From assembly GCA_025927765.1 (NCBI GenBank), contig JAICKU010000013.1:1-59448 (forward strand): a stretch of 59,448 nt of DNA, in the 5' to 3' direction. A program made the position numbers and the translations under genes. The first letter of the stretch is position 1; every line of letters begins with the position of its first letter. The DNA is from Burkholderiales bacterium (lineage in GTDB: Bacteria; Pseudomonadota; Gammaproteobacteria; Burkholderiales; Casimicrobiaceae). The notes beneath the pieces were generated by a model. It made no database searches. It was not told the origin of the DNA and saw only the letters and a program-made list of their open reading frames with translations. Of the stretch, positions 27,281-34,653 are shown piece after piece.

Positions 27281-28489
27281 TCAGGCGCGCAACACGTCAT
27301 TCGACGGGGCCTTGCATCTATGCGAGATGCCGTCCTGCGAAAGCGATGCAGTGCGACGCGTCGCATCGCGAAGGGCAAATGTGACGCGCTCCTGCTCAGT
27401 TGCGCGCATCCTCGGATAGATCGGAAGTAGGATGCAGCGGTCCTGCGCATGCTGGGACCGCATGAGGAGGGAGTCCTGGGCGGACGCCGCGTACGTCCTT
27501 TCGCGGTGGCTGCACATTACGCCGCGTCGTGTGCTAACTCCCGCATCGAGCAGTTCCTGCATCATTTCGCGCTGATCACACCCGGTGGGAAGCTCTACGC
27601 AGTAGCTCTGCCAATTCGTGCGCGCCCACTTAGGCTCGAGAGGCAACTTCAATCCTTCGATGCCCTGAAGCAGTTTTCCGTACCTGGTCGCCAACTCCCG
27701 TCGCTGCCGCACGATCTCCGGCAACCGTTTCAACTGCTCGCGCCCGACCGCCGCCTGGATGTCAGTCATCCGGTAGTTGTATCCAATAGTGGGATACGAT
27801 TCGAAGACGACCTTGCTCGACACGTGACGGACCGTGTCAGGCACGCTCATCGCATGTTGGCGAAGAAGTCGGAGCGCGCGATCCCAATCCGCATGTTGCG
27901 TGGTGATCATCCCGCCTTCACCAGTGCTGATTACCTTTCGCGGATGAAATGAAAAGCAGGCCGCGTCGGCATGTGACTTGCCGATTCTTTCCCACTGCCC
28001 ATTCCAAAGAACCTCGCTGCCGGCAGCGCATGCTGCGTCTTCGATAACGAAGAGATTGTGGCGGCTCGCGATCGCAACGATCTGCTCGAGGTTGCAGGGC
28101 ATGCCCAGCTGGTGCACGCACAGGATGCCTCGGGTGTGCTCAGTGATCGCCGTCTCGATCAGCATCGGGTCGATGTTGTACGTTTCCGGCTCGATATCGA
28201 CGAAGACGGGCGTACCACCGCAGTAGCGAATGCTGTTGGCGGTAGCGATGAACGAGTGGCTGACGGTGATCACCTCGTCGCCCGGGCCTACGCCCGCCGC
28301 AAGTAGGGCCAGATGCAGCGCAGTCGTGCAGTTCGACACGGCGCACGCATAAGGCGCGCCGACATAAGCTGCGAATTCGGATTCGAACGCGGCGACTTCC
28401 GGCCCCTGACTCGTCCAGCCGCTCAGGATCACCCGGCGGGCAGCCTCCGCTTCCGCTTCACCCATCCAAGGCTTGGTGATCGGAATCAC
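27281..28489 (-). CDS. DegT/DnrJ/EryC1/StrS family aminotransferase
   Basis: 402 residues, PLP-dependent sugar aminotransferase. The internal aldimine Lys185 lies in SFHPRKVISTGEGG; other family marks are SNCTTALHLALLAAG and DEVITVSHSFIAT. GTG at 28489 overlaps the preceding TGA as GTGA and gives the usual beginning MIPITKPWMG; a GTG at 28522 would add 11 residues. It probably converts a nucleotide-linked keto sugar to an amino sugar for the repeat unit. The upstream epimerase gene may supply or use the same nucleotide sugar. Confidence 0.9.
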   Translation of the reverse strand: MIPITKPWMGEAEAEAARRVILSGWTSQGPEVAAFESEFAAYVGAPYACAVSNCTTALHLALLAAGVGPGDEVITVSHSFIATANSIRYCGGTPVFVDIEPETYNIDPMLIETAITEHTRGILCVHQLGMPCNLEQIVAIASRHNLFVIEDAACAAGSEVLWNGQWERIGKSHADAACFSFHPRKVISTGEGGMITTQHADWDRALRLLRQHAMSVPDTVRHVSSKVVFESYPTIGYNYRMTDIQAAVGREQLKRLPEIVRQRRELATRYGKLLQGIEGLKLPLEPKWARTNWQSYCVELPTGCDQREMMQELLDAGVSTRRGVMCSHRERTYAASAQDSLLMRSQHAQDRCILLPIYPRMRATEQERVTFALRDATRRTASLSQDGISHRCKAPSNDVLRA

Positions 28490-29463
28490 GACAACGCGAC
28501 CTCCCGCGTCGTCGCCTGCCACCAGTCGACCAGGCGACCCAGACCCTCGGCGAGTTCGACGTTCGCTTTGAATCCGAGCAAGCGCTCGGCCTTCGACGTG
28601 TCCGCAAGCCGTCGGTGAACGGGATTGACAGCCCGCTCCGGTCCGAACGTTGGGCGCAGGTTCGACCGCATGACGCCGAGCAACGCGTCGGCCAGCGCGA
28701 GGAGGCTGGTTTCGTGTCCGGATGCCACATTGAATACTTCGTCCGAAACATCGGACGCGAGCGCCAGAACGTTGGCGCGCGCCACGTCGTCGATATAGAC
28801 GAAGTCCATCGTCTGCTCACCGTTGCCGAGAATCAACGGCGCTTGACCAGCCGATATGCGCTCCATCCAGCGGATCAACACCTCGGTGTACTTTCCGTGC
28901 GTGTCCATGCGCGGGCCATACACGTTGAAGTACCGGAGCGCGACGTAGGGCAGCGCATACATGGCGTGATAGGAGCGCAGCAGGCCCTCGAGCATGATCT
29001 TGCTGGCGCCGTACCACGTGCGGTTGTTGTACGGGTGATGGTCCTCGCGCGTCGGGAAGTGGTCGGCCATTCCGTATATCGATGCCGAAGAGGCCGCAAC
29101 GATTTTTTTGACACCCGCAAGACGGGCGGCCTCGACGACGTTGAAGCTGCCGTCACACATCACCTCGAGCGCCGTGCGGGGCTCCGCTGCGCACGCCGTA
29201 ATCCGCAGCGCGGCCATGTGCACCACTGCGTCCATCCCCTGCATGGCGTGATGTACGGTTGCGACATCGCGGACGTCCCCTCTCAGGAAGGCCACCCGAC
29301 GATCGTTCAGCGCATGGGCAACGTTCGAAAGAGAGCCGCGGCTCAGGTCATCGAGGATGACGATGCGGCCAGGGGAGTGCTCGCGTAGCAGAAGGTCGAT
29401 CGTGGCCGAGCCGATCAGACCGCAGCCGCCGGTGACAAGGATGTGAGCGCCGGTGATCTCCAT
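28486..29463 (-). CDS. NAD-dependent epimerase/dehydratase (extended SDR)
   Basis: 325 residues. Rossmann motif TGGCGLIGSATIDLL (Gly12, Gly15, Gly18), catalytic YGASK (Tyr151, Lys155), ASSASIYG active-site region and the substrate-binding NVYGPRMD. The family includes UDP-GlcNAc and UDP-glucose 4-epimerases and 4,6-dehydratases. ATG at 29463 lies 8 bp after the sugar transferase stop. It likely prepares the nucleotide sugar used by the aminotransferase that overlaps its stop codon. Confidence 0.9.
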   Translation of the reverse strand: MEITGAHILVTGGCGLIGSATIDLLLREHSPGRIVILDDLSRGSLSNVAHALNDRRVAFLRGDVRDVATVHHAMQGMDAVVHMAALRITACAAEPRTALEVMCDGSFNVVEAARLAGVKKIVAASSASIYGMADHFPTREDHHPYNNRTWYGASKIMLEGLLRSYHAMYALPYVALRYFNVYGPRMDTHGKYTEVLIRWMERISAGQAPLILGNGEQTMDFVYIDDVARANVLALASDVSDEVFNVASGHETSLLALADALLGVMRSNLRPTFGPERAVNPVHRRLADTSKAERLLGFKANVELAEGLGRLVDWWQATTREVALS

Positions 29464-29471
29464 AGGTCGTT

Positions 29472-30677
29472 TCAGCCCCCGCCCCGCTTACGCAATACGA
29501 GCGCAACGGTCTTGAACAGGATCTCGAGATCCAGCAGCAGCGACCAGCGACGTACGTAGCGAAGGTCCATCCGCACCATGTCGTCGAATGTCGCCACGTT
29601 GCCCCCCGACACTTGCCACAGTCCGGTGATGCCGGGCTTCGCCTCCAGCACCCGCCGCAGGTGCCACGATTCGTACGCCGCTGCTTCGTAAGGCAGCGGC
29701 GGGCGAGGACCCACGAGGCTGAGATCACCCTTCAGAACGTTGAAGAGTTGCGGGAGCTCGTCGAGGCACGTTTTCCGGAGGAATCGCCCGATGCGGGTGA
29801 TGCGTGCGTCGCCCTCGAGCTTCGACCACGGCTTTTGCGTCGACGCTTGCCCGTCCCCGCTGATCAGGCGGGTGACGTACTCGCGATGGATGCGTTCGTC
29901 GGCATCCCGATACATGGACCGAAACTTGTAGAAGGTGAACGGCTTCGCTCCGCGGCCCAACCGGGTCTGTCGATACAGAATGGGGCCGGGCGAGTCGGCC
30001 GCGACCGCGAGCGCGACGGCAAGCATGACGGGCGCGAGCACGATCAGACCGAGGACCGCGCCCGCGATGTCCATTGCCCTCTTGGCGCACTGTGCCCACG
30101 CATGTTCGAGGGGGCGTGCCTCGACATGCGCGGGCTGCACCTCGACGCTTCCGCCGCTACCCTGCAAGTCGAGCCGACATTTGTCCGGATAGGTTTGGAC
30201 ACTGGACGCAAACCCCGATTCACAGCGACCGTTGGAGATCTTCGCAATGAACCGGTGCGCGCCGTGCTCGGTCGTGTCCGGCAGGAGGACGGCGACGAGC
30301 GTACCGTCGACACAACCAACGAAGTCGGTTTCCCGCTTTTTCGTGCACAGCAAATCGATCAGCTCGACAAATGGCTGATCACCTGCCTCGCTTGCGTCGA
30401 ATCGGAATAGGGCAATCGACAGGGGCGACTTCGAGCGATCGGCGCGGCGCTTCTCCAATTCGAGTTGCCGCGCCCACTCGGCTCGTTGCAGAACGCCTTG
30501 TGCATTGCCGTGAAGCGAACCGACATCGGGGAAGCTACGCGCCGGCGCGGTTTGCGACTTTACGGAGGACCCGACGGCATGCGCCAACCTATCGCGGACC
30601 GGTACTTCGTCGAACGTGTCCGATTGCGTCGGCGCATCCACTTCGCGAAACGCAATCGGCAACCCGTGATCCATCAT
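29472..30677 (-). CDS. Initiating sugar transferase with GGDEF-like N-terminal domain
   Basis: 401 residues from ATG at 30677 (GGCGGGAACGG lies upstream; a TTG at 30719 is possible). The C-terminal part (about 205-401) is a bacterial sugar transferase: [25 protein letters not shown] is the membrane anchor, then [56 protein letters not shown] and [13 protein letters not shown]. It transfers a phospho-sugar to undecaprenyl phosphate to start the repeat unit. The N-terminal 60-160 region ([24 protein letters not shown], then [22 protein letters not shown]) resembles a degenerate GGDEF fold with no GGDEF motif and no membrane helices. First gene of the long minus-strand set. Confidence 0.9.
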   Translation of the reverse strand: MMDHGLPIAFREVDAPTQSDTFDEVPVRDRLAHAVGSSVKSQTAPARSFPDVGSLHGNAQGVLQRAEWARQLELEKRRADRSKSPLSIALFRFDASEAGDQPFVELIDLLCTKKRETDFVGCVDGTLVAVLLPDTTEHGAHRFIAKISNGRCESGFASSVQTYPDKCRLDLQGSGGSVEVQPAHVEARPLEHAWAQCAKRAMDIAGAVLGLIVLAPVMLAVALAVAADSPGPILYRQTRLGRGAKPFTFYKFRSMYRDADERIHREYVTRLISGDGQASTQKPWSKLEGDARITRIGRFLRKTCLDELPQLFNVLKGDLSLVGPRPPLPYEAAAYESWHLRRVLEAKPGITGLWQVSGGNVATFDDMVRMDLRYVRRWSLLLDLEILFKTVALVLRKRGGG

Positions 30678-30901
30678 CCGTTCCCGCCAATCGGTGCAAT
30701 GGGCGATCGGAGTATGCAAGGGGCCACCAAGTCGACGTATCTATCGCGCGATATAGCGTCCTATAACAATTGATATATGTCGCGTCTCGCATTGCGAGTC
30801 GAGTATTCGACCGCATCGCCCAGCGCATTGATTGCGTGCTGCGATATCCGTGCGCTTTCCGCACGGAAAACGCCAACGAATACAACGCAGCGCAACGCAT
30901 C
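30678..30901. promoter_or_regulatory. Divergent promoter region of the glycan locus
   Basis: 224 bp between the leftward sugar transferase and the rightward acetyltransferase. An AT-rich core near 30740-30780 (CGCGATATAGCG, CCTATAACAATTGATATATG) may hold promoters for both directions. No clear -35/-10 pair or known operator was identified, so the assignment rests on position. Confidence 0.35.
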
Positions 30902-31408
30902 ATGCCAATTGCCGACTCCACGCGCCTCGGTACCAACGTCGAAATACGCCAACCTGGTCTCGTCAATCTGTACGGTTGTTCCGTGGGGGACGGCACGAGG
31001 ATTGGCGCATTCGTCGAGATCCAGAAGAACGCCGTCGTGGGCGCGCGCTGCAAGATCTCCTCGCATTCGTTCATCTGCGAAGGGGTCGTGATCGAGGACG
31101 AGGTCTTCATCGGACACGGCGTGATGTTCACCAACGACCGGTTTCCTCGTGCGACGAGTGGCGACGGACGTCTTCAGACCGAGGCGGACTGGTCGGTCGA
31201 GCGCACGTTCGTGAAACGGGGCGCATCGATCGGCAGCAATGCGACGGTGATTTCAGGTGTCACGGTCGGCGCCTACGCGCTGATTGGTGCGGGTGCCGTC
31301 GTCACGCGAGACGTTCCCGACTATGCCGTGGTCGCAGGCGTTCCCGCCCGAGCGTTGGGCGATGTGCGTGTCCGTGGCGTCGCGACGACGACAACGGAGG
31401 CAGCATGA
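30902..31408 (+). CDS. WbpD-like acetyltransferase (left-handed beta-helix)
   Basis: 168 residues of hexapeptide repeats (IGAFVEIQKNAVVGARCKI, then VIEDEVFIGHGVMFTND, VKRGASIGSNATVISGVTVG and YALIGAGAVVTRDVPDYAVVAGVPAR). The layout with FTNDRFPRA and VKRGASIGSN is that of WbpD/WlbB, which acetylate the 3-amino group of UDP-GlcNAc3N-uronic acid using acetyl-CoA. MPIADSTRLG at 30902 was chosen; the longer frame from 30770 adds 44 residues with no family support. It overlaps the oxidoreductase gene by ATGA. Confidence 0.87.
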   Translation: MPIADSTRLGTNVEIRQPGLVNLYGCSVGDGTRIGAFVEIQKNAVVGARCKISSHSFICEGVVIEDEVFIGHGVMFTNDRFPRATSGDGRLQTEADWSVERTFVKRGASIGSNATVISGVTVGAYALIGAGAVVTRDVPDYAVVAGVPARALGDVRVRGVATTTTEAA

Positions 31409-32433
31409 TCAACATCGCGGTTGTCGGCTATGGCTATTGGGGGCCGAACCTCGTCCGCAATTTTTCCGAGGTGCGCGGCGCGAGGGTGGCCGCCGTCGTG
31501 GACTCGGACACGGAGAAGCTCGCGATCGTCAACCGGCGCTATCCGGGGGTCACGACGACGACGCGCCTGCAGGACGTGCTCGCCGATTCGTCGATCGACG
31601 CAATCGCGATCGCTACCCCCGTGCACACGCATTACGAGCTCGGTCTTGCCGGCTTGATGGCCGGGAAGCACGTCTGGATCGAGAAGCCGATGGCGGAAAC
31701 ATCGGTCCAGGCGCTCCGACTCCTCGACGAGGCCGAGCGCCGCAGGCGGGTACTGATCGTCGACCACACGTTCATCTATACCGGCGCCGTCCGCAAGATG
31801 GCCGAGATCATCCGGGGCGGTGAGCTGGGGCGCGTCTACTACTACGACTCGATCAGGGTCAATCTCGGGCTCTTCCAGCGCGACGTCAGCGTCATCTCGG
31901 ACCTCGCGGTCCACGACTTTTCGATCCTCGATCACCTGCTCGACGAGAAGGTCGGGGCCGTCTCCGCCAGCGGCACCAATCACTTCCCGGGTGCACCCGA
32001 GAACCTGGCCTACATCACGCTTTTCTACGACTCCGGCACGATCGCGCACGTGAACGTGAGCTGGCTCGCGCCGGTGAAGGTGCGCCAGATCCTCGTCGGC
32101 GGAAGCCGAAAGATGATTACGTACGACGATGTCGAGCCGAGCGAGAAGGTGAAGGTTTACGACAAGGGCGTGAGCTTCACCGACGATCCGAAGCAGATCT
32201 ACCAGATGCGCGTCGGCTATCGAACCGGCGACATGTGGGCCCCGAAGCTGGACGTGACGGAAGCTCTGCAGGTGGAAGGCGCGCACTTCGTCGACTGCAT
32301 CGATCACGGCACGAAGCCGCAGACCGATGGGCGACTGGGGCTGCGTGTCGTCGAACTGATCGAAGCGGCCACGAACTCGATGCGCCGCAAGGGAGAAACC
32401 GTGTACATGCAACGGCAGGAGCAGGCCGCATGA
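31405..32433 (+). CDS. Gfo/Idh/MocA family oxidoreductase (WbpB-like)
   Basis: 342 residues. NAD(P)-binding MINIAVVGYGYWGPNLVRNF, then IAIATPVHTHYELGLAGLMAGKHVWIEKPMA with the EKP motif, and the catalytic-domain DLAVHDFSILDHLL. Enzymes like WbpB/WlbA oxidise a nucleotide-sugar C3 hydroxyl to a ketone. The gene lies between a WbpD-like acetyltransferase and a WbpE-like aminotransferase with 4-bp overlaps on both sides, so a WbpB step is plausible; the wider family also includes many other sugar dehydrogenases. Confidence 0.88.
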   Translation: MINIAVVGYGYWGPNLVRNFSEVRGARVAAVVDSDTEKLAIVNRRYPGVTTTTRLQDVLADSSIDAIAIATPVHTHYELGLAGLMAGKHVWIEKPMAETSVQALRLLDEAERRRRVLIVDHTFIYTGAVRKMAEIIRGGELGRVYYYDSIRVNLGLFQRDVSVISDLAVHDFSILDHLLDEKVGAVSASGTNHFPGAPENLAYITLFYDSGTIAHVNVSWLAPVKVRQILVGGSRKMITYDDVEPSEKVKVYDKGVSFTDDPKQIYQMRVGYRTGDMWAPKLDVTEALQVEGAHFVDCIDHGTKPQTDGRLGLRVVELIEAATNSMRRKGETVYMQRQEQAA

Positions 32434-33596
32434 TCCCGTTCGTGGACCTGAAGGCGCAGTACGCGTCGATCCGCGACGAGGTGGACGAAGCGATCGGGCG
32501 CGTGCTCGAAAGCTGCGAGTTCACGCTTGGCCGGGAAGTGGCCGAGTTCGAGCGCGAGTTCGCGGATTATTGCGGCTCGGCGCACGGGATCGGCGTCAAC
32601 ACGGGCACGAGCGCACTGCACCTCGCGTTGCTGGCGGCGGATATCGGTCCCGGCGACGAGGTGATCACGGTTCCATTCACGTTCGTCGCGACGGTGTCGG
32701 CCATCGTGTACACCCGCGCGACGCCGGTGTTTGTCGATATCGATCCAAGGACGTTCACGATCGATCCCGCCCGGATCGAAGCGGCGATCACGCCGAGAAC
32801 CCGGGCGATCATCCCCGTCCACCTGTACGGCCATCCCGCCGACATGGACCCGATTCTCGACATCGCGCGGCGTCACGGCCTTCTCGTCATCGAGGACGCC
32901 GCGCAGGCCCACGGGGCGGAGTACAAGGGGCGCCGGACCGGAAGCCTGGGCGACATGGCGTGCTTCAGCTTCTACCCCGGCAAGAACCTGGGCGCCTATG
33001 GCGAAGGCGGCATGGTTGTCACGGGCAACGAATCGTATGCGCGCACGATCCGGATGCTTCGGGACTGGGGCGCCGAGCGCAAGTATCACCACGTGCTGAA
33101 GGGCTACAACTATCGGCTCGAGGCGCTGCAGGCGGCCATCCTGAGAGTCAAGCTCGGCTACCTGGAAGCGTGGACGGAGGCGCGCCGGGCCGCCGCTGAT
33201 CGATATGACAACGCGCTGGAAGGTTGCCAGGTGGAAATGCCGGTAGCCGCGGAATGGGCCCGTCACGTTTATCACGTCTACGCGATCCGGTGCCGGAATC
33301 GTTCGGCCTATCGCGACGCGCTCGCATCCTGCGGCGTGCACACGGGCATTCACTATCCGGTGCCGGTGCACCTGTTGCCTGCGTTCGCCGATCTCGGGTA
33401 CGTCAGGAGTGCGTTTCCGGAATCTGAGCGAGCCGCGGAGGAAGTGCTTTCGTTGCCGATGTTTCCAGAGCTGACGTCCGAGCAGTCGGAACGCGTTGCG
33501 AGGGCGCTGCGCGAGTTCGAGGATGCCGAGCGGCTTGCACACATCCGTCGCGTGCGTGCGGGCGAATCGCCGGCTCTTCTTACAGGCACGGCGTGA
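32430..33596 (+). CDS. DegT/DnrJ/EryC1/StrS aminotransferase (WbpE-like)
   Basis: 388 residues. PLP Lys185 in SFYPGKNLGAYGEGG; NTGTSALHLALLAADIGPGDEVI and VDIDPRTFTIDP match WbpE-like enzymes that place an amino group on C3 of a UDP-keto sugar. ATG at 32430 overlaps the previous stop as ATGA. With its two upstream neighbours it would make a diacetamido sugar such as UDP-GlcNAc3NAcA. The needed UDP-GlcNAc 6-dehydrogenase is not in the window. The C-terminal 20 residues are variable. Confidence 0.9.
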   Translation: MIPFVDLKAQYASIRDEVDEAIGRVLESCEFTLGREVAEFEREFADYCGSAHGIGVNTGTSALHLALLAADIGPGDEVITVPFTFVATVSAIVYTRATPVFVDIDPRTFTIDPARIEAAITPRTRAIIPVHLYGHPADMDPILDIARRHGLLVIEDAAQAHGAEYKGRRTGSLGDMACFSFYPGKNLGAYGEGGMVVTGNESYARTIRMLRDWGAERKYHHVLKGYNYRLEALQAAILRVKLGYLEAWTEARRAAADRYDNALEGCQVEMPVAAEWARHVYHVYAIRCRNRSAYRDALASCGVHTGIHYPVPVHLLPAFADLGYVRSAFPESERAAEEVLSLPMFPELTSEQSERVARALREFEDAERLAHIRRVRAGESPALLTGTA

Positions 33597-34231
33597 GCGG
33601 GGAAAAACTCGTCGAGCTTCTGATCTTTCCGTGCAATGGCAACGGGCTCGAAGCGCTCGACTGCCTCGACGGTGCCTATCGATTCGTGGGCTTCCTGGAC
33701 GACGCGCCCGAGAAGCAAGGCATCGATCGCCATGGCCACCGGGTGATGCGCCGCGAAAAGCTCGCCGAGTTTCCGGACGCCCGGCTGCTCGCCGTACCCG
33801 GCGGCCCGAAGTCGTTTCGCCTGCGCCGGGAAGTCATCCGCGGCCTCCATGTGCCGCAGCATCGGCTCGCGACCGTCGTTCATCCGTCTGCCCGCATCTC
33901 GCCCCTCGCGAGCATTGGTCGCAACGTGCTGATCATGGCGGGTGTCGTCGTCACGAGCAACGCGCGCATCGGCAATCACGTCTGCGTGCTGCCGAACTCG
34001 GTGATCCACCATGACGTCGTGATCGGCGACTACAGCCTGATCGGCGCGAACGTGACGTTGGCCGGCAACGTCGGCGTCGGCGAAGGCTGCTACGTGGCGA
34101 GCGGTACCTCCGTGATGAACGACATCCAGATCGCCGACGGTGCAATGATCGGTTTGGGCAGCAACGTGATCCGCGACGTTGCCGCACGCACGACTGTTGC
34201 CGGCAATCCGGCACGCGTGCTCGCCTCATGA
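33593..34231 (+). CDS. Sugar O/N-acyltransferase, NeuD/PglD family
   Basis: 212 residues, GTG start at 33593 overlapping TGA (GTGA). The N-terminal Rossmann-like part (VELLIFPCNGNGLEALDC, FVGFLDDAPEKQG) is followed by hexapeptide repeats (ISPLASIGRNVLIMAGVVVTSNARIGNHV, then NSVIHHDVVIGDYSLIGANVTLAGNVGVGEGC) and the closing VAGNPARVL, the NeuD/PglD layout. These acetylate sugar amino or hydroxyl groups using acetyl-CoA. The catalytic His-pair region is seen as NSVIHHDVVIGD. The acceptor sugar is not known. Confidence 0.86.
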   Translation: MSGEKLVELLIFPCNGNGLEALDCLDGAYRFVGFLDDAPEKQGIDRHGHRVMRREKLAEFPDARLLAVPGGPKSFRLRREVIRGLHVPQHRLATVVHPSARISPLASIGRNVLIMAGVVVTSNARIGNHVCVLPNSVIHHDVVIGDYSLIGANVTLAGNVGVGEGCYVASGTSVMNDIQIADGAMIGLGSNVIRDVAARTTVAGNPARVLAS

Positions 34232-34653
34232 ACGCGAATTTGAACGCCGACCGGCTGCGTCGCATTTGGCAGGTGGTGGGTGCGCTTCTGGTCGCCCTCA
34301 TCGTCGAGTTGTCGCTGACGCCACATCCGATCGAGCTTCCGCTCGATCACGGCGACAAGTACGAACACGTCCTCGCCTACGCCGTACTGATGCTGTGGTG
34401 GGCGCAGATCGTATCCGGTCGTTTATCCCGACTGGGGCTGGCGGCCGGATTCGTCGCGATGGGGATCGCGCTCGAGTTCGCGCAACGCGCAACCGGTTAT
34501 CGAAGCTTCGAGATCCAGGACATGGAGGCGGGGGCCGCAGGTGTGTTGCTGGGTTGGGCACTGGCGCCACCGCGTTCTCCCAGTCTGATCGAATTCGCGC
34601 GGACGCTTCTTCGCTGGGACGCTCGTGATGCACGTAACTCGTCGGCAGGGTAG
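34228..34653 (+). CDS. VanZ-like family membrane protein
   Basis: 141 residues with three to four membrane segments. WQVVGALLVALIVELSLTPHP and GDKYEHVLAYAVLMLWW match the VanZ-like pattern (short N-terminal helix, then the D-K-x-x-H motif, and a GIALEFAQ segment). The family occurs in cell-envelope loci, including teicoplanin resistance and glycan clusters; molecular function is unknown. ATG at 34228 overlaps the previous stop (ATGA). The stop overlaps the WD40 gene by 26 bp. Confidence 0.86.
   Translation: MNANLNADRLRRIWQVVGALLVALIVELSLTPHPIELPLDHGDKYEHVLAYAVLMLWWAQIVSGRLSRLGLAAGFVAMGIALEFAQRATGYRSFEIQDMEAGAAGVLLGWALAPPRSPSLIEFARTLLRWDARDARNSSAG

Noticed and set aside
31321..32412. A 363-residue minus-strand open frame opposite the Gfo/Idh gene
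   Set aside because: His/Asp/Val-rich shadow with no motif, covering a gene with clear NAD-binding and EKP motifs.
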